From NCBI RefSeq assembly GCF_016907695.1, contig NZ_JAFBCK010000001.1, positions 7,242,001 to 7,306,000 on the forward strand: a DNA stretch of 64,000 bases, read 5' to 3'. The notes under the pieces were generated by a model, which searched no databases, was not told the DNA's origin, and worked only from the letters and a program-made list of their open reading frames with translations. This DNA comes from Actinokineospora baliensis. GTDB lineage: Bacteria > Actinomycetota > Actinomycetes > Mycobacteriales > Pseudonocardiaceae. Positions 35,460-45,507 of the stretch are shown one piece after another. The stretch's first letter is position 1; the number at the start of each line of letters is the position of its first letter. Both the position numbers and the translations under genes were made by a program.

Positions 35460-36596
35460 TTACCCGGTGAGGCCGAGCCGCTTGGCCGCCAGCAGGGTCA
35501 TGATCTCGGTGGTCCCCCCGCCGATGGCGAGGATGCGCATGTCGCGGTACTGCCGCTCCACCTCGGACTCGCGCAGGTACCCCTGCCCGCCGTGCAGCTG
35601 GACCGCCTCCCTGGCCACCCACTCCCCCGTCTCGACGGCGGTGTTCTTGGCGAAGCAGACCTCGGCGACGACGTCCTCACCGGCGAGGTGCCTGGCGGCG
35701 ACCGACCGGGTGTAGGTGCGGGCGACGTCGATGCGGCGGGCCATGTCGGTGAGGGTCATCTGGACCGACTGGCGGGAGATGAGCGGGCGACCGAACGTCT
35801 CGCGGTCGCGGCACCACTGGACGGTGAGGTCGTGGGCCCGCTGGGCGGCGGCGTAGGCCTGGACGGCGAGGGTCAGCCGCTCGGCGGCGAAGTTGACCGC
35901 GATCTGGATGAACCCGGCGTTCTCCGCGCCCACCAGGTTGACCACCGGAACCCTCACGTCCACAAAGGACAGCGAAGCGGTGTCGGAGCAGTGCCAACCC
36001 ATCTTCTCCAGTGTTCTGTCCACAGTGAACCCCGGCGTGCCCGCTTCGACCACCAGCAGGGAGATACCGTGCGCGCCAGGGCCTCCGGTGCGCACGGCTG
36101 TGGTGACGAAGTCGGCTCGGGCGCCCGAGGTGATGAAGGTCTTGGCACCGTTGACGATGTAGTGGTCGCCGTCGCGGACGGCGGTGGTGCGGATGCTCGC
36201 GACGTCGGAGCCGCCGTCGGGTTCGGTGATGGCGAGGGCGCCGATCAGCTCACCCGCCAGGGTCGGCTGGACCCAGCGGTCGAACTGGTTGGCCTGAACC
36301 AGGTGCGGCAGGGCGATTCCGCAGGTCAACAGGCCCGCGATGAGGCCGCCAGAACCGCCCGCGTAGTGCATCTCCTCGACCACCACCATGGCGTCGATGA
36401 GGTCTCCGCCACCGCCACCCGCTTCCTCGGGGAAGGCGACGCCGAGCAGACCAATCTTGCCCGCCGCCCGGTGCAGCGAGCGCGGCAGCTCACCTTCGCG
36501 CTCCCAGGTGTCCAGGTGTGGCAACACTTCCTCGGCCATGAAGCGGCGAACCGTCGCCCTAAGCTCACGGCGCTCGGGGGTGTCGAACGGGTTCAC
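35460..36596 (-). CDS. Acyl-CoA dehydrogenase of the AtuA operon
   Basis: The 378-residue enzyme has LAITEPDGGSDVASIRTTA, and VQLHGGQGYLRESEVERQYRD with the final AIGGGTTEIMTLLAAKRLG. GTG 36596 overlaps the AtuA-like stop (GTGA). It is the third and last gene of the operon beginning at 38994, and a likely paralogous partner of the dehydrogenase at 27952. Confidence 0.93.
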   Translation of the reverse strand: MNPFDTPERRELRATVRRFMAEEVLPHLDTWEREGELPRSLHRAAGKIGLLGVAFPEEAGGGGGDLIDAMVVVEEMHYAGGSGGLIAGLLTCGIALPHLVQANQFDRWVQPTLAGELIGALAITEPDGGSDVASIRTTAVRDGDHYIVNGAKTFITSGARADFVTTAVRTGGPGAHGISLLVVEAGTPGFTVDRTLEKMGWHCSDTASLSFVDVRVPVVNLVGAENAGFIQIAVNFAAERLTLAVQAYAAAQRAHDLTVQWCRDRETFGRPLISRQSVQMTLTDMARRIDVARTYTRSVAARHLAGEDVVAEVCFAKNTAVETGEWVAREAVQLHGGQGYLRESEVERQYRDMRILAIGGGTTEIMTLLAAKRLGLTG

Positions 36597-38233
36597 AGGA
36601 GCTCCTCCGGGACCTCGACGTGCCGGGAGCGCAGCCACTCGCCTAGGGCTTTTGCCTGCGGGTCGAACCTGGTCGACGCGGCAACGCCCTGGCCGAGCAG
36701 GTCGTGGATGACGAAGTTGACGGCGTTGAGGTTGGGCAGCAGGTGGCGGTCGATGGCGAGCTCCGCGGTCTCGGGCAGCAGCTCGCGCAGTCGATCGGCG
36801 GTCAATTCCGTTGCCAGCCAAGGGAAAGCGTTCTGATCGCGCACCCACACACCGAGGTTCGCGTCGCCGCCCTTGTCGCCGGACCTGGCGCCGATGACTG
36901 TCCCAAGTGGAATCCGCCTGGTAGCCCCGAACGTGACTCGGGGCGCTTCGACCGCCCGTTGCCGCGACGGAGAGCCTGGGGTCCAGGGGATCGACTGGCG
37001 GGTGCCGTCGGGCAGGACCGCGACGTGGTCGACCGCCTCCGGGGGGATGTGCACCGGGCGGTAGACGCCGACCGGGGTGCCGTCGGAGGGCGGCGCGGTG
37101 AGGGTAAACCCGGGGTAGCTCGACAACGCCAACTCGACCGTGGCGCGGGAGAACGCCTTCGCGATCGCCGGGTCGGGGGTCCTGATCGTGCCGTGCAGCA
37201 GCGCGCTCGCGGTCTCCTCGGTGTCGGCGTCGGGGTGGTCGGTGCGGGCGAGGGTCCAGGAGACGCCTGCGAACCCGATCTGCCGCTTGACGAGCTCGGC
37301 CTTGCGCTCGATGTCGAGTCCACAGAGGACGAAGGTGGCGCTGTTGCGGAACCCGGCGAGGGTGTTCACGCAGACCTTGACCGTCTCCGGCGGCGGCGCA
37401 CCCCGGACGCCGCTGATCCGGACGCGGTCGGGGCCGTCGTCGGTGAGGGTGATCGTGTCGAACCGGGTGGTCACGTCGGGGCCGAGGTAGTCGGCGCCCT
37501 GGATCTCGTAGAGCAGTTGCGCGGTCACGGTTTCCCGGGTGACCGCGCCGCCGGTGCCCGCGTGTTTGGTGATCACCGAGGAGCCGTCCGCGTGCACCTC
37601 GGCGATCGGGAACCCCGGCCGGGTGGCGTCGAGCTCGGTGAAGAAGGCGAAGTTGCCGCCGGTGGCCTGCGCGCCGCACTCCAGGACGTGCCCGGCGACC
37701 GTCGCCCCCGCCAGCCGGTCGAAGTCGTCGCGCGCCCACCCGAAGTGCGCCGCCGCAGGCCCGACGACCAGCGACGCGTCCGTCACCCGCCCGGTGACCA
37801 CGACGTCCGCCCCCGCGGCCAGGCAGGCCGCGATCCCCCACCCACCGAGGTAGGCGTTGGCGGTGAGCGCGTCCGGGAACTCAGGCCCCCGAAGGTCATC
37901 ACCCTCCACATGCGCCACCCGCACGTCGAGCCCGCGATCGGCGGCCAACGCCCGAACGGCGTCGGCGAGCCCGGCCGGGTTCAACCCACCCGCGTTGGTG
38001 ACGATCTTGACGCCCCTGTCCACGGCCGTCACCAACGACCGCTCCAACTGCCGCAAGAACGTCCTGACATACCCACCCGACGGGTCCCCGAGCAACTGCC
38101 GCCCCAGGATCAACATGGTCAACTCAGCCAGGTAGTCCCCGGTGACGACGTCGAGCTCACCCCCCGTCACCATCTCGTCGAACGCGTCGAACCGATCCCC
38201 CCAGAACCCAGACGCGTTCCCGATGCGGATCAT
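36593..38233 (-). CDS. Acyclic terpene utilization AtuA-like protein (DUF1446)
   Basis: The 546-residue protein starts [14 protein letters not shown] behind [62 protein letters not shown] and [12 protein letters not shown] are family landmarks. In Pseudomonas, AtuA belongs to citronellol/geraniol degradation, though its biochemical step is unsettled. The ATG overlaps the stop of the TIGR03084 gene (ATGA). Confidence 0.9.
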   Translation of the reverse strand: MIRIGNASGFWGDRFDAFDEMVTGGELDVVTGDYLAELTMLILGRQLLGDPSGGYVRTFLRQLERSLVTAVDRGVKIVTNAGGLNPAGLADAVRALAADRGLDVRVAHVEGDDLRGPEFPDALTANAYLGGWGIAACLAAGADVVVTGRVTDASLVVGPAAAHFGWARDDFDRLAGATVAGHVLECGAQATGGNFAFFTELDATRPGFPIAEVHADGSSVITKHAGTGGAVTRETVTAQLLYEIQGADYLGPDVTTRFDTITLTDDGPDRVRISGVRGAPPPETVKVCVNTLAGFRNSATFVLCGLDIERKAELVKRQIGFAGVSWTLARTDHPDADTEETASALLHGTIRTPDPAIAKAFSRATVELALSSYPGFTLTAPPSDGTPVGVYRPVHIPPEAVDHVAVLPDGTRQSIPWTPGSPSRQRAVEAPRVTFGATRRIPLGTVIGARSGDKGGDANLGVWVRDQNAFPWLATELTADRLRELLPETAELAIDRHLLPNLNAVNFVIHDLLGQGVAASTRFDPQAKALGEWLRSRHVEVPEELL

Positions 38234-38994
38234 GCCCTGCTCCTCCCCGCCCCCGGCGGCCCAGCGAAGGCCTGCGCGATCCCCAACCACACCTCAGCAT
38301 CCACACCCACCGCCACCAGCGCCGTGTCCGCCCGGTGGACCCGCTGCGTGACCAAACGGCAGAAGTCGAGGGCGGGGCCGCGAACGCGTTGGGCTGCGTC
38401 CGGAGGTCCCCAGGTCCACACGCCGTCCGGGCCGGTCAGTTCGATGTGGAACTCCTCCACAGGCACCGGACGGCCCCGGACCAGGTAGGCGAAGTTTCGG
38501 GTTCGGACGCCGAGGTGGGCTATGTGGCGGAGGCGGGGGGTGGGGGTTCGCCGGATGCCCAGGGCGTCGGTCACGTCGCCTGCGTGGGCCCAGGTTTCCA
38601 TGATCCGGGCGGTGGCCATCGAGGTCGCGCTCATCGGGGGGCCGTACCAGGGGAGCTTGCCCGTGGCGCGGGACAGGGCGATGGCCAGGCGGTCTCGGGA
38701 GGTGCGCCAGCGGTGGAGCAACTCCGCAGGCGGGAGTGCGGCGCCCGCCTCCGCGGACTCGTCGACGATGCCTGCGGTGAGCTGGCCCAACTCGGCGGTG
38801 AACGCGTCGGGGTCGGTCGCGGCGAGGAGGGCTCGGTCGTCGGTCCAGGTCAGGTGGGCTATCTGGTGGGCGACCGTCCAGCCGGGGGCGGGGGTTGGCG
38901 TGGTCCACGCGGCCGCGGGCAGGTCACCGACGGCGGCGTCCAGTTCGGCGCCCTCGGCCCGCAGGTCGGCGAGCAGGGCGGACAGGTCGATCAC
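38230..38994 (-). CDS. TIGR03084-family metal-binding (DinB-like) protein
   Basis: The 254-residue protein resembles mycothiol-dependent DinB-like proteins: [21 protein letters not shown] at the N-terminus, [14 protein letters not shown] and [14 protein letters not shown] later, supplying the His/Asp metal ligands. It opens the operon with AtuA and acyl-CoA dehydrogenase. GTG 38994 lies 33 bases from the operator, the same distance as in the carboxylase operon. Confidence 0.85.
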   Translation of the reverse strand: MIDLSALLADLRAEGAELDAAVGDLPAAAWTTPTPAPGWTVAHQIAHLTWTDDRALLAATDPDAFTAELGQLTAGIVDESAEAGAALPPAELLHRWRTSRDRLAIALSRATGKLPWYGPPMSATSMATARIMETWAHAGDVTDALGIRRTPTPRLRHIAHLGVRTRNFAYLVRGRPVPVEEFHIELTGPDGVWTWGPPDAAQRVRGPALDFCRLVTQRVHRADTALVAVGVDAEVWLGIAQAFAGPPGAGRSRA

Positions 38995-39026
38995 CACCCC
39001 ACGGTGACACGGGCGACCCACCTTTT

Positions 39027-39042
39027 CAAGCATTCATGCTTG
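39027..39042. promoter_or_regulatory. TetR-type operator, copy B
   Basis: caagcattcatgcttg is a palindrome differing from copy A (32644-32659) at two bases and sharing flanks on both sides. It probably lets the TetR at 27336 control both operons. Confidence 0.75.
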
Positions 39043-39154
39043 ATTGTTTCGCTGGCCGCGGTGACCGCGTGGATCAGCCGATCGGGTGGCCCTGACCGCC
39101 TGGCGTTCGCCTGGGCGACGGCAACCGGACACCCGGTGTCGCCAGGATGGCGGT

Positions 39155-39631
39155 ATGTCGGTTCGGGAGACCAGGCGCGCGGAGCGCGGGGAGCGGTTCG
39201 CCGCGCTGATGGCGGCGGTGGTGCGGCGGCTGCCGTTCGGGTTGTCCCGGGTGGTGCCGCCGAGCCTGCTCGGGTTCGCGGTGATCAACGGGTTCACCTT
39301 CGGCGTGGACCTGGCGCTGTTGACCGTCATGCGCAGCGGGTTCGGCTGGCCGCTGCCGGTGAGCATCACGATCGGGTACATCGCGGCGTTCGGGCTGAGC
39401 TTCGTGCTGAACCGGGCGCTCAACTTCCGCTCGCACGCCGATGTGGGGCCGCAGGTCGGCAAGTACGTCGTGGTGGTGACGATCAACTACCTCGCCTGGA
39501 TCCTCGGGGTCGGCAGCGGGCTGGCCGCGCTCGGCGTCGACTACCACTTGGCCCGCCTCGCCGCGGGGGCGTGCGAGGCGGTCTACATGTACGTGTGCAT
39601 GCGGTGGATCGTCTTCCGCGAGAAGCCCTAA
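39155..39631 (+). CDS. GtrA-like membrane protein
   Basis: The 158-residue product has about four membrane segments: LLGFAVINGFTFGVDLALL, VSITIGYIAAFGLSFVLNR, VVVVTINYLAWILGVGSG and a last amphipathic one. The LNFRSH loop fits the GtrA family. GtrA proteins take part in polyprenyl-linked sugar transfer to cell-surface polymers. ATG 39155 follows AGGATGGCGGT. Its stop overlaps that of the convergent ligase gene by four bases. Confidence 0.85.
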   Translation: MSVRETRRAERGERFAALMAAVVRRLPFGLSRVVPPSLLGFAVINGFTFGVDLALLTVMRSGFGWPLPVSITIGYIAAFGLSFVLNRALNFRSHADVGPQVGKYVVVVTINYLAWILGVGSGLAALGVDYHLARLAAGACEAVYMYVCMRWIVFREKP

Positions 39632-40980
39632 GAGCGCAGATCACCTCGCTCGCGCTGCCACGACGAGACCGCCTCTAGGCCCGCATCCAACTCCTCGCCG
39701 AGCATCGCCACACGGTTGTCGACCACCTCTTGCCCCAAGAGGGCCACCGCGAGCTTGGATGTCGTTAGGCGTTGCAAGGCCTCCCACGGCGTCCGCGCCA
39801 GGTCGCCGACCAACTTGTTCTCGGGCGGCGGCGCCAAACGTTCCTCTACACCGGAAACACCAGCAGCGATCAAGGCGGCGACTACAAGGTGCACCTGGGC
39901 GTCCGCGCCCGCGAACCGGGCCTCCATCCGCAGCGACGGCCCATGCCCAGCGAGCCGGACGGCGGCAGTGCGGTCATCACTCCCCCACCGCAGCGAGCGG
40001 GGCGAGAACGGTGACGTGCGAAGGCGGACGTAAGAGTTCCAGGTAGGCGCCCAGAACGCGGTCAGGTCCGGTGCTGCGCGCAGGACACCCGCGAGGAAGT
40101 GGCCGAAGAGGGTCGACACCTGCCCTGGCTTCGCCCCCGCCACCAGCGACACACCGGACGGGTCCGATATGGACAGGTGCACATGGCAAGACCCACCGGT
40201 GCCGGAGGACTCCGCCGCCAAGTACCCCGCGCGGACACCGTGCTCAGCAGCGACCCGACGGACTACGAGTTGGTGCAGCATCGCGTCGTCGCACGCAGCC
40301 AAGGCGTCTCGATGTCGCTGCACAACCTCGTACTGGCCGGGGTGGCACTCGCCGCGCGCGGACTCCACACCCAACCCGAGGTCGTATAGCGCCGACCGAA
40401 CGTCCTTAAGGAGGCCGGAGAGTGGCGATAGGCCACCGACCGCGTAGTCGAGGCCTCCTCCTGTAAGAGGAACTCCCTCGGGCGTAGTGAAGGTGACCTC
40501 GTGCTCGATGCCGACCGACGGGACGAGCCCCAGTTTCTCGGCCATCACGACCTGGTCGCGCAGGGTCGACCGCGGCGCCTCGGGGATCGACCGGCCGTCC
40601 GGCCACTCGACGTCGCACACCACCAGCCACGTGTCCGGGCCGTCGGGGGTGAGCGTGGCGAGGTCGGGCCGGATGCGCAGGTCGCCGTAGCCGCCGAGGA
40701 ACTGGTCGACGGCCGGGGCGTTGACCGCCTGGCGGGCCGGGTTCCAGCCGAAGACGTAGGCGCACATGCCGTAGCCGCCGGTCAGGACGCTGTCGACGAA
40801 GAAGTCCGCCGCCAGCTCCACCGAGGCGAACCGGGCGTGCGGGTCGGGCACCAGGCACACGACCCGGCGCACCGACCCGGCGGCGACGGCGCCGCGCAGC
40901 GCCCCGGACAGCGCCGAGGCGGCCTGGGCGCGCTCGGCCAGGGTCCGGGGGCCGACCGGCCTGCGGTGCTCGACGCTCAC
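39628..40980 (-). CDS. Glutamine-synthetase-like ligase of siderophore operon
   Basis: The 450-residue protein keeps the glutamine-synthetase catalytic set: VGIEHEVTF, ECHPGQYEV, GSCHVHLSI, WNSYVRL and SLRMEARF. It is therefore likely an active ATP-dependent ligase of the GlnA3/PuuA (gamma-glutamyl-amine) type. GTG 40980 overlaps the IucA/IucC stop. It is the last of four genes under the iron box, so it probably joins an amine of the siderophore path to an acid. Rare codons cluster in its 3' two thirds. Confidence 0.88.
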   Translation of the reverse strand: MSVEHRRPVGPRTLAERAQAASALSGALRGAVAAGSVRRVVCLVPDPHARFASVELAADFFVDSVLTGGYGMCAYVFGWNPARQAVNAPAVDQFLGGYGDLRIRPDLATLTPDGPDTWLVVCDVEWPDGRSIPEAPRSTLRDQVVMAEKLGLVPSVGIEHEVTFTTPEGVPLTGGGLDYAVGGLSPLSGLLKDVRSALYDLGLGVESARGECHPGQYEVVQRHRDALAACDDAMLHQLVVRRVAAEHGVRAGYLAAESSGTGGSCHVHLSISDPSGVSLVAGAKPGQVSTLFGHFLAGVLRAAPDLTAFWAPTWNSYVRLRTSPFSPRSLRWGSDDRTAAVRLAGHGPSLRMEARFAGADAQVHLVVAALIAAGVSGVEERLAPPPENKLVGDLARTPWEALQRLTTSKLAVALLGQEVVDNRVAMLGEELDAGLEAVSSWQRERGDLRS

Positions 40981-42719
40981 CAGGCACCGTCCGGGTCGGG
41001 GGCGGCCAGCGGGTTGAGCGCGCGGCCGAACCGCACGTCGAACTCGTCGTCGCGGTCGACCTTGTCGAAGCCCTGCCCGGCGAGGTGCTCGCGGTTGAGG
41101 CAGACCCGCTCCACGTCCGGGGCGAACAACCGGCAGGCGTCGAAGCGCGCCGCGGTCTCCGAGTGCCCGTCGCGGTAGGCGGAGACGATCTCCCGCACCA
41201 GCGCCCACAGCCGCGGCCTGGCGAAGCCGAGCTCCTCGTCCAGGATCTCGGCGAGGAAGCGCAGCTGACCGGCGAACACCGAGCTGAACAGGGACTGGGC
41301 CAGCAGGTGCGCGGGCCAGCGCAGCATGTCGGCACGGGCGGCCTGCCCGAGCCGGTCGTAGCCGGGCAGCGGCTCGTCGAGCAGGTCGACGCCCTGGGCG
41401 AAGTCCTTGATGGCCACGTGCTTGGGTGCGCCCCGCTCGCCGACGACCAGGATCAGGTTCTGCCCGTGCGGGCAGAAGCCGACGCCGTGGGCGAGCAGCC
41501 AGTGCAGCAGCGGGGTGAGCAGGATGTCGAGCAGCCCGCGCACCCAGTCCTCGGTGGACAGACCGGACCCGGTGATCAGGTGCGCGATCACCGAGACGCC
41601 GTCGGCACCGCGGTAGGGCAGGGCGGCGAAGGAGATCGCCCGCTCCCCGTCGGCGAGCCGGGTGCGGATCGGCTCCCGCCACAGCGCGCCGAGGGTCTCG
41701 TGGAACCGGTAGGGCAGCTCGTCGACCGCGCCGAAGAGCGGGTGGCGCACCGAGACGCTGGCGACCTCGCCGAGCAGGTCGAACCGGTAGCGGTCGCGCA
41801 GCAGCTCGTCGCCCTCGTGCACCCCGCGCAGCCAGGTCGTCACCTCGGGGGCGGCCAGCGTCGCCGCGGCCGCCAAACCCCGGTACACCAGGGTGTTGCG
41901 CACTGACACCGCGGTCTTGACGTCGAGCCTGCTGGGGTGCGACGCGTTGGCCAGCGTGCGGACGGTCTGGTGCGGGCGGTAGCGGTCGGTGCTCTCGCCG
42001 ACCGCGACGACGGCCCCGGTGGCCAGTTCCTTGGCGTAGAGGGTGCCGATGACCTCGTCGAGCTGCCAGGGGTGGACCGGCATCAGGACGTAGTCGGCGG
42101 GGTTGGCCAGCTTGGCGCGGAAGGAGGCGAGTTTGTCGGCGCCGAGCTCGGCGGTGAGCAGCTTCTCCTCGGTGAGCGTGCCGACGCAGGCGAAGGTGGC
42201 GTGGTCGCGGTGCACGGCCAGCCAGGGCAGCGCGAACCCGGCGCCGGACTCGGGGGCGTACTTGGCCCTGTCGTGCGCGGAGAACCCGACCCGCCCCTTG
42301 TTGAGCACCAGCCTGGGGTGGCCGGTGAGGTGCCCGTCGGCCTCGTCGTAGTCCAAGGTGGACAGTTCGGCTGCGGTGGGCGCGTGGCCGAGGCGGGCGG
42401 CCTCGTTGGTGACGGTGGCGGTCAGCTCGGCGAGCACGTCGGCCAGCCGCAGCCCGGTCAGGCCCAGCTCAGCGCGGGCGTCGACGACGAGGGTGCGCGG
42501 GTCGTCGACCGGTTCGCCGTCGCGGGTGGCGCTGCCGGGGCGCACCGCCCACGACTCGAACGCGCCCCGGCGCGCCTGGAACCGGTAGCCGACCTCGCCC
42601 AGGCGCAGCAGCCACCAACCGGGGCCGTCCGGTTCGGGCCGCAGCAGGCCCTCGTAGCTCAACTCCCCCAGCATCTTGTGCGTCACCAGTGCTCCGGCGT
42701 CCCGCCAAGCAGCCGTCAC
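40977..42719 (-). CDS. IucA/IucC-family NIS siderophore synthetase
   Basis: The 580-residue enzyme has the NIS synthetase motifs GHPRLVLNKGRVGFS, LMPVHPWQ, RTLANASHPSRLDVKTAVSV, CPHGQNLILV and AIKDFAQGV. It activates a carboxylate with ATP and condenses it with a hydroxylamine or amine, as DesD does with N-hydroxy-N-succinylcadaverine. GTG 42719 overlaps the monooxygenase stop. Confidence 0.94.
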   Translation of the reverse strand: MTAAWRDAGALVTHKMLGELSYEGLLRPEPDGPGWWLLRLGEVGYRFQARRGAFESWAVRPGSATRDGEPVDDPRTLVVDARAELGLTGLRLADVLAELTATVTNEAARLGHAPTAAELSTLDYDEADGHLTGHPRLVLNKGRVGFSAHDRAKYAPESGAGFALPWLAVHRDHATFACVGTLTEEKLLTAELGADKLASFRAKLANPADYVLMPVHPWQLDEVIGTLYAKELATGAVVAVGESTDRYRPHQTVRTLANASHPSRLDVKTAVSVRNTLVYRGLAAAATLAAPEVTTWLRGVHEGDELLRDRYRFDLLGEVASVSVRHPLFGAVDELPYRFHETLGALWREPIRTRLADGERAISFAALPYRGADGVSVIAHLITGSGLSTEDWVRGLLDILLTPLLHWLLAHGVGFCPHGQNLILVVGERGAPKHVAIKDFAQGVDLLDEPLPGYDRLGQAARADMLRWPAHLLAQSLFSSVFAGQLRFLAEILDEELGFARPRLWALVREIVSAYRDGHSETAARFDACRLFAPDVERVCLNREHLAGQGFDKVDRDDEFDVRFGRALNPLAAPDPDGAW

Positions 42720-43981
42720 GTCGCCCTCCTTCTCTCCCGCACGAGCCCGAACGTGGTGAACGCGGTGCGCTCGGGCAGCGCGTGGACGGCGCGCCCGGTC
42801 ACGGCGTTGAGGATGGTCGCCGACCGCCAGGCGGTCAGGCCCAGGTCGGGGGCGCCGACGCCGTGGGTGTGGCGCTCGGCGTTCTGCGCGAAAACCGACC
42901 CGGTGATGCCCTCAGCGAGGCCGACCCGGAACTCGGCGTCGACGGTGAAGCGGCCCGCCGCGTCGCGTGGACCGATAAGCGGCCCCAGCAGGCGCGCGGC
43001 GTCGCGTTCGGCATAGCCGGTCGCGCACACCACTGCGTCGGTGCGAATGGTGGCTGTGGCCCCTTGGTGCCTGTGGCGCAGGGTCAATTCAATCGCCGCG
43101 TCGGCTCTATAGGCCGCTGTGACCTCTACGCCGGGGGTGAGGGAGACATCTGGCCAACCACCGCCGACAGTGCGGTCATAGAGCTCGTTCTGGATGTCGG
43201 CGATGGTGTCCGCGCTGATCGCCTTATAGAGCTGCCACTGCGTGGGGACGAGGGCGTCGCGGGTGGGTTCAGGGAGGCCGTGGAAGTAGCGGGTGTAGTC
43301 CGGGGTGAATTGCTCCAGCCCGAGCTTCGAGTACTCCATGGGCGCGAAGGCTGGGGTGCGGGTGAGCCATCTCAGTCCGCCGCCCCGTCTGCGTAAGAGG
43401 TCGAGGAAGACCTCCGCACCGGATTGACCGGAACCAACGACCGTGACGTCGTCGAGGCCTAAGAGGCTGTCGCGCACGCCTAAGTACTCAGCGGAGTGGT
43501 ACGCGACGCCTCTTAGCGGTTCGGGGATCACGGGCTCGGTGCCGATGCCCAAGACCACGTTGCGGGCTAGGACGGTCTCGGCCTCGGTGACGACTTCAAA
43601 GGCTTCTTGCGCCGCGGACCACCGAACCGCTGTCACGTTCTGCCCGAAGGAGCAGGAAGGCAAACGTTTGACAGCCCACCGGCAGTAGTCGTCGTACTCG
43701 GCGCGCGGGATGTGGAAGCGCTCGGCGAAGTAGAACGGGAACAGGCGGCCCTTGTCGCGCAGGTAGGCCAAGAACGACAGCGGGTGGGTGGGGTCCACCA
43801 GGGAAACGAGGTCCGCGAGGAACGGGACCTGCAGGGTGGTGCCATCGATGAGGAGGCCGGGGTGCCAGTGGAACGCGGGCGCGCGGTCGAAGAACCGCGC
43901 GCGCACGTCGACCCCGGACGCGAGCGCGGCCAGGGACAGGTTCGCCGGTCCGATTCCGACCCCGACCAGGTCTAGCGGCAC
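42716..43981 (-). CDS. Lysine/ornithine/cadaverine N-monooxygenase
   Basis: The 421-residue flavoprotein starts VPLDLVGVGIGPANLSLAAL (FAD fold). It has the NADPH motif TVVGSGQSGAEVFLDLL and the closing ATGY element. It hydroxylates a diamine or amino acid to make the hydroxamate nitrogen. GTG 43981 overlaps the decarboxylase gene by ten bases behind AAGGCGG. A cluster of rare codons occupies its middle (about 43010-43680). Confidence 0.93.
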   Translation of the reverse strand: MPLDLVGVGIGPANLSLAALASGVDVRARFFDRAPAFHWHPGLLIDGTTLQVPFLADLVSLVDPTHPLSFLAYLRDKGRLFPFYFAERFHIPRAEYDDYCRWAVKRLPSCSFGQNVTAVRWSAAQEAFEVVTEAETVLARNVVLGIGTEPVIPEPLRGVAYHSAEYLGVRDSLLGLDDVTVVGSGQSGAEVFLDLLRRRGGGLRWLTRTPAFAPMEYSKLGLEQFTPDYTRYFHGLPEPTRDALVPTQWQLYKAISADTIADIQNELYDRTVGGGWPDVSLTPGVEVTAAYRADAAIELTLRHRHQGATATIRTDAVVCATGYAERDAARLLGPLIGPRDAAGRFTVDAEFRVGLAEGITGSVFAQNAERHTHGVGAPDLGLTAWRSATILNAVTGRAVHALPERTAFTTFGLVRERRRAT

Positions 43982-45417
43982 TGGTCCGCCTTGTCCGCCA
44001 CCAGGTCGAGCAGCGGCAGGTAGTGCTCCGGGGTCGCGTGGGGGTGCAGCAGCGTCAGCTTCAGCCAGAGCCGGGGGGTGCCGTCGGCATCGGGCATCGC
44101 CGCCCGGCCGAGCACGGCGACCCCGTCGTCGAGGAGTCCTCTTCGGACAGCCGCGACCAGCGCGTCGCCGTCGTCGGACTCGTCGGCCGCGCGCGGCCGC
44201 AGCAGGACCGTGGACAGTGTCGGCTCTCCCCACAGCCGGAGGCGGGTGTGCGCGGCGACGGCCCGGGCGACGTCGGTGGCGGTGTCGCAGCAGCGGTCGA
44301 CGAGTTCACCGAGCCCCGCGGTCCCCAGCGCGCGGGCGGTGACGGCGATCTTGAAGGCGTCCGGCCTGCGTGAAGTGCGCAGCGAACGGCCGAGCAGGTC
44401 GGGCAGGCCCGCTTCGGTGTCGTCGTCGGCGTTGAGGTAGTCGGCGCGGGTCGCGAGCTTGGCGGTCAACTCCGTGTCGCGGCAGGCGATGATCCCCGCC
44501 GCGATCGGCTGCCAACCCAGCTTGTGCAGGTCCAGCGCGATGGAATCCGCTTGATCGATACCCGCGAGCCGCGCCCGGCGGCAAGAGCTGAACAGCAGCG
44601 CGCCGCCGTAGGCCGCGTCCACGTGCAGCCACGCCCCGGCCGCGCGGGCGACCTCGGCGATGGCCGGGAGGGGATCGATCGCGCCGGAGTTCGTGGTTCC
44701 GGCGGTGGCGATGACGACGGCGGGCCGGTCGAGGGTCGCCAGGGTGGCCGCGAGCCGGTCGGGGTCGAGGCGGTCGGCCTCGGTGCGGACGGTGATCGGG
44801 CGGGGCAGGCCGAGCAGCCAGGCGGCACGGGCCACACTGTGGTGGGCGTTGTCGCCGCACACCACGACCAGGTCGGGACCGAGGGTTTCGCGCGCCAACA
44901 GCACAGCCGTCAGGTTCGACTCGGTGCCGCCGCTGGTGACCAGCGCGTCCGGTCGCTCGGCTCGCGGGTAGCACAACCGGGCCACGCGGTCAGTCAGCGC
45001 CCGCTCCAGCGCGCTCGCGGCGGGCGCCTGGTCCCAGGAGTCCATCGAGGGGTTGAGCACGCTCGCGACCAGGTCCGCGGCGGCGGCGACCGCCAGCGGC
45101 GGGCAGTGCAGGTGCGCGGCGCACCACGGGTCGACCGGATCGGCGGACCCGGTGGCCAGCACGGCCGAGAGCTCCGCGATCGCGGCCTCGGCGCCGATCC
45201 CGGTCACCGGCAGCGGGTCCAGGGTGGCGATGGTCCGCTCGACCGCGGCCGGTCCGCCCGCGGGCAGCGGCCCCCCGCGTTCACGCACCCCGGCTCCGAG
45301 CGCGGCCAGCGCGACCCCCACCAGTCCGCCCACCGTCTCCGCCCCCGCCAGCGCGGCGGTCGTGTCACCGACCCCGGCCGGTACCCAGTCGAGCCCGTTC
45401 GCGTGCACCCGGACCAT
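43972..45417 (-). CDS. PLP-dependent decarboxylase (DesA-like)
   Basis: The 481-residue group II decarboxylase has TSGGTESNLTAVLLARE, AGTTNSGAIDP, HVDAAYGG and the PLP lysine in LDLHKLGWQ. By analogy to DesA it would turn lysine into cadaverine for siderophore assembly; another amino acid or diaminobutyrate is possible. It is the first gene of the operon, just after the iron box. Confidence 0.9.
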   Translation of the reverse strand: MVRVHANGLDWVPAGVGDTTAALAGAETVGGLVGVALAALGAGVRERGGPLPAGGPAAVERTIATLDPLPVTGIGAEAAIAELSAVLATGSADPVDPWCAAHLHCPPLAVAAAADLVASVLNPSMDSWDQAPAASALERALTDRVARLCYPRAERPDALVTSGGTESNLTAVLLARETLGPDLVVVCGDNAHHSVARAAWLLGLPRPITVRTEADRLDPDRLAATLATLDRPAVVIATAGTTNSGAIDPLPAIAEVARAAGAWLHVDAAYGGALLFSSCRRARLAGIDQADSIALDLHKLGWQPIAAGIIACRDTELTAKLATRADYLNADDDTEAGLPDLLGRSLRTSRRPDAFKIAVTARALGTAGLGELVDRCCDTATDVARAVAAHTRLRLWGEPTLSTVLLRPRAADESDDGDALVAAVRRGLLDDGVAVLGRAAMPDADGTPRLWLKLTLLHPHATPEHYLPLLDLVADKADQCR

Positions 45418-45430
45418 CCCCGCGCCTTTC

Positions 45431-45449
45431 TTAGGTTTGCCTATCCTTA
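45431..45449. promoter_or_regulatory. Iron box (DmdR1/IdeR-type operator)
   Basis: ttaggtttgcctatcctta matches the consensus TTAGGTTAGGCTAACCTAA at 15 of 19 positions. It lies 14 bases before the decarboxylase start. The operon should be repressed when iron is sufficient. Confidence 0.88.
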
Positions 45450-45507
45450 CTTACGATAGTGGGCGGCCACCTTTCCCGATCGAGCGACACTGGGGATCTT
45501 GCTTGGC

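Noticed and set aside
36597..37841. Extension of the acyl-CoA dehydrogenase gene beyond 36596
   Set aside because: It lies in the AtuA-like gene in another frame; the true start overlaps the AtuA-like stop.
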